A stretch of DNA of 64,000 bases from NCBI GenBank assembly GCA_016710635.1, contig JADJVL010000012.1, positions 89,954 through 153,953 of the forward strand, read 5' to 3'. Positions 16,988-26,247 of the stretch are shown here, piece after piece; position 1 is the first letter of the stretch, and every line of letters begins with the position of its first letter. The position numbers and the translations under genes were made by a program. Origin of the DNA: Holophagaceae bacterium (GTDB lineage: Bacteria > Acidobacteriota > Holophagae > Holophagales > Holophagaceae). The notes beneath the pieces are model-generated. The model did not search any database. It had not been told where the DNA came from and saw only the letters and a list, made by a program, of their open reading frames with translations.

Positions 16988-18469
16988 ATGATCCACCTCG
17001 ACGGACGCAGTCTGACCGCCCCGGCCCTGGCCCGCATCGCGGCCGGGGAGGCCGTGGCCCTGGATCCCGAGGCCCTGGCCCGGGTCGCCGAGAACCGCGG
17101 TGTCATCGACCGCATTCTCGTGGAGGGCCGCACGGTCTATGGCGTGAACACGGGCTTCGGCCAGTTCGCCACCGTCGTGATCCCACCGGACCAGCTGCGG
17201 CAGCTCCAGCTCAACCTCGTCCGCAGCCACGCCGCCGGCGTGGGCGAGCCCCTGCCCCGGCCACAGACCCGCGCCCTCATGGCGGCCCGCATCAACTGCC
17301 TGCTCAAGGGCTTCAGCGGCATCCGTCCCGAACCCCTGCACCTGCTGGCGGAATGCCTGAACCGGGACGTGCTGCCGGTCGTGCCCTGCCAGGGCAGCGT
17401 CGGCGCCAGCGGCGACCTCGCCCCCCTCGCCCATGTGGCCCTGCTGCTGGTGGGGGAAGGGGAGGCCTGGGCCGCGTCGGGTCCAGGCACCCGGCCCGGC
17501 GGCGAAGCCCTGCGGGCGGCGGGCCTGGCGCCGGTGGTCCTGGAGGCCAAGGAAGGCCTCGCCCTCATCAACGGCACCCAGCTCATCACGGCCCTGGGCT
17601 GCCTCGCGGTGGCCGAGCTGCGCCGCCTCGTCCCCCAGGCTGAAGCGATCGCGGCCCTGTCCCTGGAGGCCCTCCGGGGCAGCCGCGCGGCCTTCGATCC
17701 CCGCATCCACGACGCCCGACCCCATCCCGGCCAGCTCGCCGCCGCGGCGCGCATGCGCGAGCTGCTCGGGGAGACCAGCGCCATCGCCGAATCCCACAAG
17801 GACTGCCATCGCGTGCAGGACGCCTACAGCCTGCGGTGCATCCCCCAGGTCCACGGCGTGGCCCGGGACGCGCTGGACTTCGCCGGCGCCATCCTGGAAC
17901 GGGAGCTCAACAGCGCCACGGACAATCCGATGATCTTCACGGAGACGAATGAATCACGCTCCGGCGGCAACTTCCACGGCCAGTATCCGGCCTTCGCCTG
18001 CGACCTCCTTGCCATCGCCTGCGCAGATCTGGCCAGCATTTCCGAGCGGCGGCAGGAGCGCATGGTGAATCCCGCCTATTCGGACCTGCCCGCCTTCCTC
18101 ACCACCCGGGGCGGCCTGGAATCGGGCTTCATGATGGCCCACGTGACCAGCGCGGCCCTGGTCTCCGAACTGAAGGGCCTGGCCCATCCGGCTTCGGTGG
18201 ATTCCATTCCGACCTCCGCCGGCAAGGAGGATCACGTGAGCATGGGGCCCATCGCCGCCCGGAAGCTGCTCCGGGCGGTGGACGGCCTGGAAAACGTGCT
18301 GGCCATCGAGGCGCGGATGGCCTTGGAAGGCGTGCGGCTCGTGGGCCTCGCCCCGGCCCCGGGCCTGCAGCCGCTGTTGGAAAAACTGGCCGCCGCCTGC
18401 CCGCCCTGGGAGGACCGGCCCATGGCTCCCGAGATCGAGGCCAGCCGCCGCGCGCTGCGGGAAGCCTAG
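16988..18469 (+). CDS. hutH: histidine ammonia-lyase
   Basis: 493-residue aromatic amino-acid lyase that converts L-histidine to urocanate and ammonia. The self-made MIO cofactor triad Ala-Ser-Gly is in GSVGASGDLAPLAH (about residues 139-141). Other signature segments are YGVNTGFGQFA, QEDHVSMG-like KEDHVSMG, the Tyr/Arg region SLRCIPQVHG and the tail after SVDSIPTSAGKEDH. Length is normal. The rest of the histidine degradation pathway (hutU, hutI, hutG) is not here, so it may lie elsewhere or the lyase may feed another route. The ATG at 16988 follows a short leader. Confidence 0.93.
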   Translation: MIHLDGRSLTAPALARIAAGEAVALDPEALARVAENRGVIDRILVEGRTVYGVNTGFGQFATVVIPPDQLRQLQLNLVRSHAAGVGEPLPRPQTRALMAARINCLLKGFSGIRPEPLHLLAECLNRDVLPVVPCQGSVGASGDLAPLAHVALLLVGEGEAWAASGPGTRPGGEALRAAGLAPVVLEAKEGLALINGTQLITALGCLAVAELRRLVPQAEAIAALSLEALRGSRAAFDPRIHDARPHPGQLAAAARMRELLGETSAIAESHKDCHRVQDAYSLRCIPQVHGVARDALDFAGAILERELNSATDNPMIFTETNESRSGGNFHGQYPAFACDLLAIACADLASISERRQERMVNPAYSDLPAFLTTRGGLESGFMMAHVTSAALVSELKGLAHPASVDSIPTSAGKEDHVSMGPIAARKLLRAVDGLENVLAIEARMALEGVRLVGLAPAPGLQPLLEKLAAACPPWEDRPMAPEIEASRRALREA

Positions 18470-18601
18470 GCCCTTCGTCCGCGGGAACCCGCCGCTCGGA
18501 AGGGTCCCGGGCCCCGGCGGTCCAGGCAATGTCGGGCTTTCCGGGCCGTCTGTCCTAGAATGGACCGGCGGATTCCCCGCCCAACTCGATCACCCGGACC
18601 C

Positions 18602-19273
18602 ATGACCCCCTGGCGCCAAGCCTGCGAAGCGGCCCTTCGCTCCTTCTCCGACGCGGATTCCATCCGCTTCTGGGGCGTGGCCCACGAGATCGACGACGTG
18701 CAGGCGCCCATCTTCAACTACCGCTTCGAGCACACCTTCGCCGTGGTGAAGATGGCCCGGTGGCTCTGCCCCCTGACCGGCGCGGACCTGGACGTCGTGG
18801 AATGCGCCGCCTGGCTCCACGACGTGCGCAAGCGGCTGAAGGATCCCCACTCCAAGGACACCCACGCCCAGGACGCCTCGGCGGACCTTGACGAGATCCT
18901 CACGGGCACCGACTTCCCCTCCGCGAAGATCCCCGCGGTGCGGCACGCCATCATGCACCACGTGGGCCTGAAGCTCGCGAAGCGCCTCGAGCCCATCGAG
19001 ACCGCCTGCCTCTGGGACTGCGACAAGCTGAGCAAGCTCGGCGCGGCGAGCCTCATCCACTTCGGCTGCATCAGCGGCGCCTTCCAGCCCATCACCACCG
19101 AGGACATCCTGCACCGGGGCGAGTCCTGGCTGTTGCTCTGCGAGGGCATCGTCGCCAGCTTCAACACGGAGCCGGCGAAGGCCGAAGGGACCCGGCGCCT
19201 CGCCTTTCTCAAGTCCCACTACGCCCAGCTCCGCCGGGAATGGGTCGAGCCCGTGGAGGCCTGCCCCCCATGA
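18602..19273 (+). CDS. HD-domain phosphohydrolase
   Basis: 223-residue metal-dependent phosphohydrolase. The HD metal-binding set is RFEHTFAVVKMARWL (first His), CAAWLHDVRK (His-Asp pair) and the later HAIMHHVG, with a Trp-Asp-Cys-Asp segment (ACLWDCDKLSKLG) that often supplies the last ligand. The substrate is unknown; relatives act on nucleotides or phosphate monoesters. Its last 4 bp overlap the start of the first HEAT-repeat gene (ATGA), so the two are coupled. Confidence 0.8.
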   Translation: MTPWRQACEAALRSFSDADSIRFWGVAHEIDDVQAPIFNYRFEHTFAVVKMARWLCPLTGADLDVVECAAWLHDVRKRLKDPHSKDTHAQDASADLDEILTGTDFPSAKIPAVRHAIMHHVGLKLAKRLEPIETACLWDCDKLSKLGAASLIHFGCISGAFQPITTEDILHRGESWLLLCEGIVASFNTEPAKAEGTRRLAFLKSHYAQLRREWVEPVEACPP

Positions 19274-22161
19274 GCACCCAGCATTCCCTGGCGGAGGTCC
19301 TGCACCGCGCCCTCAAGTTCCTCCAGGTCTATGGCCCGGAGGATCCCAAGGCGCACGTGGTGTTGAAGGGCGTGAAGCAGATCCTCGACGAGCAGATGGA
19401 GTTCAGCGACAAGCTGGAGATCGACGCCTCCCTGGGGCGCTACCGCCTGCTGCTGAATGGCCAGCCTCTGGAGGGTCCGCTCCCTTCGGTGAAGGCCCTC
19501 GCCCAGGCCCTGACGGAACGCAGCGTCCTGCGGCTCACTTTTCACAGGGGGCTGCACGCGGACGAGCTCAAGCTGCTCTTCTTCATCCTCCAGCTCAGGC
19601 CGCAGCGATTGAAGGAGCTGGGCGGCGCCGGCACCTTCAGGACGGAACTGGGGCCCATCCTGCTGGAGGAGGGAACCCCCGACGCGCCCACGATCAAGCT
19701 GCCAACCGGTCCCACGCCCAGCCTGGAGGACCTCCAACCCGCGGCGGAAGCCCTGGGCCTGGCGGATGCGCCGCCCCCGCCTCCGCGCCCGAAGGCCACC
19801 CAGCCCCTCGGCAACCTGGCCCGGCTGCTGGGAAGGAGCCCGGGGCCACCCGCGGGACCGGCACCCGAGGCCCCGCCCCCTGCGCCGCCGCCCCCTGTGC
19901 CAGAAGGCCCCCGACAGCCCATCAAGGTCCGCATCGCCGCCCCGGTCCCGGATGAAACGGTGTACCTCCCGCCCCGGGAGGTGACCGATAACGCCATTCC
20001 GGTTCCGCCCGCGGAACCCTCCCTCGCCCCGCCTCCCCGACCCGAACTGGCTCCGGACATTCCCGTCACCATGCCCGCGCCGATGCCCGTGCCCCTGGTG
20101 GATGAGCCCCAGGTGCAGCCGCCTTCCGAACCGGAATTCAGTCCCCTGCCGGCGCCGGAACCCCTGCCCGAACCCCCGGCGGCCCTCCTGCCGGACGCGC
20201 TGCCCCTGCCGGATCTGGCGGACCTGGCGGTCCCGCCCGGGCGCATCGAGCTCGCCGAACCGGTCCCCCCGACCCCAGATCCGCCGGTGGCGGCGCTCCC
20301 CGAACCGCCACCTCCACCCCCGCCATCGCCTCCGCCGCGGGCGGAAGAGCCCGCGGGTCCGGGCCTCGCGGATCAGCTCCACGATCTCCTCGACGCCATC
20401 CAGAAGGCCGCCCAGCCCACCCCGCCTCCGGGCTTCAATTTCCCTTTCGCCACCGAGCACGTGGAGGGGCTCCGGAAGGTCCGTCTCCCCTTCGCGGACC
20501 TTTCGCCCATTTCCGGGATCACCGAGCACATGGGTTTGTCGAAGGTGGATCCGGTCACCCTGCGGGACGCCCTGCGCCAGGCCCTGTTCCGCCTTCCGCC
20601 GGGAGGCCAGGGCGCGATCCTGCTGGGCCTGCCGACCTTCCCCGTCGGCGAGCAGGGGCTGCGCCGGGCCCTGGACTATCTCGCCCCGGAGATGCTCGCC
20701 CAGACCGCGGCGGAGATCCTCACCCGGGATCAGCTCAAGACGCCCCAGCTCGCCTTCCTCGTGGCGACCTTGCAGTGCTGCGTCCGGGACCGGGACCTCA
20801 GCCTCGAAGCCCTCAAGGGCCGCCTGCAGTTCGAAGGCTGGGGCATCGACGACCTGGAGTCCCTCCAGGAAGCCATCCTGTGGGAGGCCCAGGGCACCGA
20901 CACCAAGCTCCGGAGCGCCCTGGACGACAAGAAGGACCTCCTCGACCTGGACGGTAACCAGGTCATGGCCCTGGCCCGGCAGACCCTGCGCAAGGGCGAT
21001 CTGGAAGGCCTGGGACGCATCCTCGATTCCCTGGACGGCGCCTTCCAGGGCAAGGAGCTTCCCCGGCGAGCCCAGGCCGCGGCCATCCTCGCGGACCTCG
21101 CCGAATGCGTGGAGGACCCCGGCATTCCCGAGCCCCTGCTGGACCGCGTCCACCAGCTCGTCCAGCGGCACCTCCGGGAAGAGAAGGGCCAGGAAGCGCT
21201 GGGCTGGAGCTGCCAGGCCATGGAGACGCTGCTGGGCTCCCGCATGCGGAGCGGCGACTTCAGCGGCGCCTACCGGGAGATCCAGTCCATCCTCGACATG
21301 GGCGCGGCGCACCTCGCCGATCCGGACCTGGACTGGAAGGTGAACGCGTTCCAGGATCTCGTCGTCCGCCTCGCCGGCCCCCTGAACATGGCCGCGCTGG
21401 TCCCCGCCCTGCACGACCCGAAGGCCCTGGAAGCCCTGCCCCAGCTCCACAGCCTCCTGGCCCTGATGGGCCAGCCCGCGGCCCGTTACCTGGCGGTGTG
21501 CCTGGGCCTGGAGGAGGACCGCGAACGCCGCGCCCAGCTGCTGGCGGCCCTCAAGGCCATCGGCCGGAAGGCGTCCCTGCCCCTCCGGGAAGCCCTGCAG
21601 TCGCCGGACTGGTTCATGGTCCGCAACGCGGTGGACCTCATCGGCGAGATCCAGGACGGCTCCTCCTACGAGGACGTCGCGCGCTGTCTAGCCCACGAGG
21701 ATGCCCGGGTGCGGCACTCGGTGTTGGTCGCGCTCCGCGTCCTGGACCCGGTACGCGCAGCCAAGACCCTCGGCGAGGCCCTGCACACCGCCGATCCGGC
21801 CCTGCAGCTGGAAATCACCGCCGTGCTCGGCGAGCTCGGCCAGGAACGGGTGCTGCCGGACCTGCTGGCGGTCTTCCGCACGGGCAAGGGCGGCGCCGAC
21901 GGGGAACGCCTGCGCTTGCGCATCATCGAAGCGTTCACGACCCTCAAGCATCCCGACGCGATCCCATCCCTCCAGGCCGTGTTCAAGAAAAAAGGCCTGC
22001 TCACCCGGCTGGAGCCCGTCGGCATCAGGCTCGCGGCGGCGAAGGGGCTGGCCGCCATCGGCACCCGCGAGTCGAAGGAGGCCATGGCCCTTGCCCTGGA
22101 GATCGAATCCGCGGAAGAGGTTCGCTCGGTGCTGCGCCAGTTCCTGGTGGGGGGGGCGTGA
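19270..22161 (+). CDS. HEAT-repeat protein with proline-rich linker (paralogue 1)
   Basis: 963 residues. Residues 1-130 form a conserved head (LAEVLHRALKFLQVYGPEDP, LLLNGQPLEG, LQLRPQRLKELGGAGTF) shared with the next gene. Residues about 145-385 are a Pro/Ala/Glu linker. Residues about 390-960 are helical and end with HEAT repeats, including PDWFMVRNAVDLIGEIQD. There is no signal peptide, membrane helix or catalytic motif, so it is probably a cytoplasmic scaffold. It overlaps the HD gene by 4 bp, and the second paralogue starts 3 bp after its stop. Confidence 0.8.
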   Translation: MSTQHSLAEVLHRALKFLQVYGPEDPKAHVVLKGVKQILDEQMEFSDKLEIDASLGRYRLLLNGQPLEGPLPSVKALAQALTERSVLRLTFHRGLHADELKLLFFILQLRPQRLKELGGAGTFRTELGPILLEEGTPDAPTIKLPTGPTPSLEDLQPAAEALGLADAPPPPPRPKATQPLGNLARLLGRSPGPPAGPAPEAPPPAPPPPVPEGPRQPIKVRIAAPVPDETVYLPPREVTDNAIPVPPAEPSLAPPPRPELAPDIPVTMPAPMPVPLVDEPQVQPPSEPEFSPLPAPEPLPEPPAALLPDALPLPDLADLAVPPGRIELAEPVPPTPDPPVAALPEPPPPPPPSPPPRAEEPAGPGLADQLHDLLDAIQKAAQPTPPPGFNFPFATEHVEGLRKVRLPFADLSPISGITEHMGLSKVDPVTLRDALRQALFRLPPGGQGAILLGLPTFPVGEQGLRRALDYLAPEMLAQTAAEILTRDQLKTPQLAFLVATLQCCVRDRDLSLEALKGRLQFEGWGIDDLESLQEAILWEAQGTDTKLRSALDDKKDLLDLDGNQVMALARQTLRKGDLEGLGRILDSLDGAFQGKELPRRAQAAAILADLAECVEDPGIPEPLLDRVHQLVQRHLREEKGQEALGWSCQAMETLLGSRMRSGDFSGAYREIQSILDMGAAHLADPDLDWKVNAFQDLVVRLAGPLNMAALVPALHDPKALEALPQLHSLLALMGQPAARYLAVCLGLEEDRERRAQLLAALKAIGRKASLPLREALQSPDWFMVRNAVDLIGEIQDGSSYEDVARCLAHEDARVRHSVLVALRVLDPVRAAKTLGEALHTADPALQLEITAVLGELGQERVLPDLLAVFRTGKGGADGERLRLRIIEAFTTLKHPDAIPSLQAVFKKKGLLTRLEPVGIRLAAAKGLAAIGTRESKEAMALALEIESAEEVRSVLRQFLVGGA

Positions 22162-22164
22162 CCC

Positions 22165-24513
22165 GTGCCGACCTTCGCCGACCTCGCCGCCACCCTGCAG
22201 AAGGCGCTGAAGTCCCATCAAATGTACGGCGAGGCCCATCCCCGGGCGCTGAATGACCTTGCCGCGGTCCAGGAGGCTTTCACCGAGTGGCTTACGGACC
22301 AGCCCGTGCTGCAGGTGACGGCCACCGAAACCAGGCTGCTGGTGGACGGCAACCCGATCGAAGGCGGCACCGTCCACTCCCAGGCCCTTCATCGCCAGCT
22401 GACGGAGCGGAACCTTTCGGGCTTCGTGTTCCTCCGCGGCCTGCGCGCCGACGAGGCCAAGGCCGTCCTGCAGATCCTGCAGCTGCGGCCCGGGCGCCTG
22501 GAGGAGGCCGGCGGCGCCGCGGCCTTCCTGGAAGCCCAGGGCGTCGCCCACGTCCGCCTTAGCCAGGCCCGCTACCAGCAGGTCCATGAAGGCGAGGAGG
22601 TGGCACCCGCCGGGTCCGCCGACGAAGGAGGCCAGCCCGAGGCCGCTCTGGAGCCGCTGCCCGAGCCGGAAGCGGCCCCGCCCGCGCCTCCGGGGGCGCC
22701 GCACAACCTCGTCGCCCTGGTGAAGGAGGCCCTTCGGAGCACCTTCTCGGAACGCACCTCAGGGGACTCGTCGGGATCCTTCCCTCTGCCCCATCTGCTG
22801 CCGCCCGCGGAGGGCCCGGCGGCCCAGGGCTTCGGCTCCGTGCTGAACATCATTCCCGCGTACCTCGGAGACCTGGGACCCATGGGCTACAACATCGGCC
22901 TCGGCGAAGGCATGCCCACCGTGGCCCAGATGGCCGTCCTCCGGGCGGCCCTGGAAACGCTGACGCCGGAATCCCAGCTGAGCATGCTGGCGGGCCTTCC
23001 CACCCTGCCCGCCAAGCCCCAGGGACTGGCCCTGGGCATCCGCGAACTGGCCGGGGAGATCCTGGGCCTGGCCATCACCAACCTGATGCAGCGGAACGTC
23101 CCCTGGACCCACCTCCAGGGCGTCCTGCAGACGATCCTGCGCCCCCTGCACGACCGGGAAGGGATGCTGCGCGCCCTCGCCATCCACATGCGGGAGAAGG
23201 GCCTGGACGGCGATCTCGCCGAAGGGCTGCTGCGGCATGTGCGCTGGGAGGCCATGAGCCTCGAGGCCCGGGTCGTGCAGGTGCTGGAGGAAGGGCAGCT
23301 CTGGTCCATCTCCCTGGAACAGCGCCTCGCGTTCCTGCGGGAGCTGCTGGACACGGGCCGGCAGGACGCGTTCCTCCGGGTGCTCCATCTCATCTTCGCG
23401 GATCTGATGGGGGACGATCCGTCGATCCGCCTCCAGGCCGCCCAGACCCTCCGGGGCGTGGTCCACTGGGCCGAGGAGCCCGGCCTGCCCGCCGCCGTGG
23501 ACATCGAGCTGTCCGAGAAGCTGCAGGCCCACTTCTCCTGGGAGCCCATGGAGCCCATCCACCTTCACACCGCCGAAGGCCTGCAGCAGCTGCTCCCGGT
23601 CTGGGTTGGCCGAGGCGCCCTCGGCGACGTGCAGCGCTTCGTCACCGCCCTCGGGGAGCTTTCGGGACTGATGGGCGGCCGTGAGCCCTGGCGGGAGTGG
23701 GCCATCGAGCGGATCAAGGAGCGGCTGGGCGCACCGGACCTGCTGGCGAAGGCCTACTCCCAGCTCTTCCTGCCGGACCGTGACCAGGTGAACTCGGTCT
23801 CCCTGCCCTACTTCCAGTGGCTCGGCGAGCACGCCATCCGCTATCTGGTGGTCGCCCTCGGCCAGGAGAACGACCGCCACTGGCGGGGCCGCCTGCTGGA
23901 ACTGCTGCGCAGCTCCGGCTCCCTGGCGGTGGCGCCTCTGCTGGAGGCCCTGCGGTCGCCCACCTGGTTCCTGGTCCGCAACGCCCTCAACCTGCTCGCC
24001 GAGCTCGGGGAGCCAGGCTGCGCGGACCACATCGCGCCCCACCTGCGCAACGGGGATGGTCGCGTCCGCCGGGCGGCGGTGCGGGCCCTGTGGAAGCTGC
24101 AGGGGCCCGAATGCGCCGCGGCCCTGGCGGAGCTCCTGCCGGACACCGATCCGGAGACCCAGATGGAGATCCTCTTCGGCCTCGGCCAGGCCAAGGCCAC
24201 AGGGGCCGCCGGCGCCGTGCTCGAGCTGGCCCTCGACCGCCGGGCGCCGGAGAAGCTCCGCCTGCGCGCCTTCGATACGCTGCCCGCCCTCGGCGGCGAA
24301 GAGGCCATCGGTCCCCTCGTCGAGCTCTTCCGCCGCAAGAAGGGTCTCTTCGGCGGCGCTGAACCCTTCGAGATCCGCCTGGCCTCCGCCCGCTCGCTGC
24401 GCGGGATCGGCACGCCGGAAGCCCGCTGGGCCCTCCTGAAGGCGCTGGAACAGGAGCCCAAGGGCCGCGAGCGCGACGCGCTCCAGCAGATCCTCGCCAG
24501 CTTCGGCCACTGA
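22165..24513 (+). CDS. HEAT-repeat protein (paralogue 2)
   Basis: 782 residues starting at a GTG 3 bp after the first paralogue. The head (about 1-130) aligns with that of paralogue 1: LAATLQKALKSHQMYGEAHP, LLVDGNPIEG, LQLRPGRLEEAGGAAAF. The linker is much shorter (about 150-190). The HEAT-like region (about 560-780) contains PTWFLVRNALNLLAELGE, matching the PDWFMVRNAVDL segment of paralogue 1, and NGDGRVRRAAVRALWKLQG. The pair arose by tandem duplication, then the linker changed length. Function unknown. Confidence 0.8.
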   Translation: MPTFADLAATLQKALKSHQMYGEAHPRALNDLAAVQEAFTEWLTDQPVLQVTATETRLLVDGNPIEGGTVHSQALHRQLTERNLSGFVFLRGLRADEAKAVLQILQLRPGRLEEAGGAAAFLEAQGVAHVRLSQARYQQVHEGEEVAPAGSADEGGQPEAALEPLPEPEAAPPAPPGAPHNLVALVKEALRSTFSERTSGDSSGSFPLPHLLPPAEGPAAQGFGSVLNIIPAYLGDLGPMGYNIGLGEGMPTVAQMAVLRAALETLTPESQLSMLAGLPTLPAKPQGLALGIRELAGEILGLAITNLMQRNVPWTHLQGVLQTILRPLHDREGMLRALAIHMREKGLDGDLAEGLLRHVRWEAMSLEARVVQVLEEGQLWSISLEQRLAFLRELLDTGRQDAFLRVLHLIFADLMGDDPSIRLQAAQTLRGVVHWAEEPGLPAAVDIELSEKLQAHFSWEPMEPIHLHTAEGLQQLLPVWVGRGALGDVQRFVTALGELSGLMGGREPWREWAIERIKERLGAPDLLAKAYSQLFLPDRDQVNSVSLPYFQWLGEHAIRYLVVALGQENDRHWRGRLLELLRSSGSLAVAPLLEALRSPTWFLVRNALNLLAELGEPGCADHIAPHLRNGDGRVRRAAVRALWKLQGPECAAALAELLPDTDPETQMEILFGLGQAKATGAAGAVLELALDRRAPEKLRLRAFDTLPALGGEEAIGPLVELFRRKKGLFGGAEPFEIRLASARSLRGIGTPEARWALLKALEQEPKGRERDALQQILASFGH

Positions 24514-24593
24514 GGGCCCGGCGTCCGGGAATCCCCGCAGGCGTCCCCGGCGGATCCGTGGGAAAATGGCCGTTCGCTCTTTGAGGTGCGCGC

Positions 24594-25109
24594 ATGGCCC
24601 TACACAAGCTCGGCCCGGGTTCCCAGGCTCCCGAGATCGTCAACGCGGTGGTGGAGATCCCCACCGGCTCCCGCATCAAGTACGAGATCGACCATGAAAC
24701 GGGCCTGGTGCACGTGGACCGCGTCCTCTACTCGCCCTTCCACTACCCGGCGGAGTACGGGTTCATTCCCAACACCCTGGCGCCGGACGGGGATCCCTGC
24801 GACGTGCTCATCCTCATCAACGGAACCACCTATCCCGGCGTGGTGATCCACGCGCGTCCCATCGGCCTGCTGCGCATGCACGACGACAAGGGGCAGGACG
24901 ACAAGGTGCTCTGCGTCGCCGACAACGATCCCTCCTACGACCACGTGAAGGCCCTGACGGACCTGCCGCCCCACTTCATGAAGGAGGTGGAGCATTTCTT
25001 CGTGACCTACAAGGATCTCGAGGAGAAGGACGTCCACAGCGACGGCTGGGCCGGCCGGGACGAGGCTCTGGCCTTCGTGCGGCAGTGCATCGCCGCCTAT
25101 CCGGGCTGA
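24594..25109 (+). CDS. ppa: inorganic pyrophosphatase, family I
   Basis: 171-residue soluble Mg-dependent enzyme that hydrolyses pyrophosphate to phosphate and drives biosynthesis. Signature elements: VVEIPTGSRIKYEID, YPAEYGFIPNT, the metal-binding DGDPCDVLIL (Asp triad) and the later KVLCVADNDP and HFFVTYKDLE. Length and motif order are typical of the bacterial hexameric enzyme. The ATG follows a GAGGTG stretch. Confidence 0.95.
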   Translation: MALHKLGPGSQAPEIVNAVVEIPTGSRIKYEIDHETGLVHVDRVLYSPFHYPAEYGFIPNTLAPDGDPCDVLILINGTTYPGVVIHARPIGLLRMHDDKGQDDKVLCVADNDPSYDHVKALTDLPPHFMKEVEHFFVTYKDLEEKDVHSDGWAGRDEALAFVRQCIAAYPG

Positions 25110-25131
25110 ACGCGCGGGAACCCGGACCTCC

Positions 25132-25818
25132 GTGGCCACGATCTGCTTCGACCTGGACGGCACCCTGGTGGATCCCCTCCTCGGGGTGAAGCATTGCGTC
25201 GCGCGGGTCTGCCGGGAGATGGGCCTGCCCCTGCCCGCGGAGGCCGACATCCGGGACTGGATCGGCTTCGGCATGCGGGAGTCCCTGGGCCGCATCCCAG
25301 GCCTGGAGGAGCCCGCGCGCCTCGAGGAGGCCCTGGACCGCTACCTCGACGCCTACCGGGAGGACGGCGTCTTCGAACATGAGGTCTACGAAGGCGTCCA
25401 CATGATGCTGCAACGCCTCAAGCGCCAGGGCCACCGGATCTACATTGTGAGCAGCAAGCCCGGCCTCTTCGCCCGCCGCATCGCCTACCAGTTCGACCTG
25501 AACCTCATCTTCGACGAGATCTTCGGCGCGGAGCTGAAGGGGAAGTGGCAGCCCAAGACCGAAGTGCTCGCCCGATTGAGGCAGAACGGCACCATCGCCC
25601 CCGGCGACACCTTCATCGGCGATCGCGGCGACGACATGCGCGCTGCGAAGGACCACGGCCTGCGCGCCATCGGCGTGACCTGGGGTTATGGCAGCCGGGA
25701 GGAGCTGACCGCCGGCGGCGCGGAGCTGCTCCTGGACTCGGTCCCCGAACTGGACGCCTGGCTGAAGCAAGCCCTGCCCGGGGACGAGATCCACGATGCC
25801 TTCACGCGGGCGGAGTGA
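25132..25818 (+). CDS. HAD-family hydrolase, phosphoglycolate-phosphatase-like
   Basis: 228-residue haloacid-dehalogenase-superfamily phosphatase. Motif I is CFDLDGTLVD (nucleophile and acid/base Asp), a helical cap (about 15-80) follows, motif II is IVSSKP, motif III is KGKWQPKTEV and motif IV is FIGDRGDDMRAAKDHG. It is closest in layout to Gph/PGMB-type enzymes, but the substrate is not decided by sequence. It starts at a GTG 22 bp after ppa and is probably co-transcribed. Its stop lies just before a class II repeat. Confidence 0.88.
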   Translation: MATICFDLDGTLVDPLLGVKHCVARVCREMGLPLPAEADIRDWIGFGMRESLGRIPGLEEPARLEEALDRYLDAYREDGVFEHEVYEGVHMMLQRLKRQGHRIYIVSSKPGLFARRIAYQFDLNLIFDEIFGAELKGKWQPKTEVLARLRQNGTIAPGDTFIGDRGDDMRAAKDHGLRAIGVTWGYGSREELTAGGAELLLDSVPELDAWLKQALPGDEIHDAFTRAE

Positions 25819-25869
25819 GCCTGGCACCAGTCCGAGAGGCAGTCCTCTTCGTCAATTTGGACGCTAGGT

Positions 25870-26169
25870 GTGGACGTTGACCGTGAAGTTTACGTTGAAG
25901 TTGACCTTATAGGAGCACCTCGATCCGCGATGGCCGCGCCTTTCGGCCATCGTGGATCGAGGTGCCAGACGCGAAGCGTCGTGGCCCATCGTTCCGGGAG
26001 ACCAAGCCCGAGCCTCCACCAGCAATCGCGGCATCATTCAGCGAACCGCCCAGTCCCAACGAATCCCCCGTTCCCGGCCATTCCGGCCACGGCGCTGCGC
26101 GCCTAGCACCCTTCCGGACTCGTGTTCGCAAAAAGGCGCGAACACGAGTCCGAAAGGGCGCTCGTTTGA
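25870..26169. repeat. class II structured intergenic repeat, copy 2
   Basis: Fills most of the 429-bp gap between the convergent HAD and outer-membrane-protein genes. It has degenerate TTGACC/GTTGAAG units (25872-25907) and TTATAG, then a 21-bp stem (25915-25935 with 25945-25965, loop GCGCCTTTC, one G-T pair). Next is a small hairpin GACGC-GAA-GCGTC (25968-25980). After about 120 bp comes a third hairpin (26106-26163) with inner arms GGACTCGTGTTCGC and GCGAACACGAGTCC. Compared with copy 1 the loops and outer arms are conserved, while the stems differ by paired changes. Confidence 0.88.
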
Positions 26170-26247
26170 AAAACCGTCCATCCTCGTGGTCCCGGCCAGC
26201 AGATTGATGTCCTCCAGCCGTCTCCGCGGGGAAACTGAACGCACCAA

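Noticed and set aside
16988..18469. Histidine-utilisation operon
   Set aside because: Only hutH is present; hutU, hutI and hutG are absent and neighbours are unrelated.
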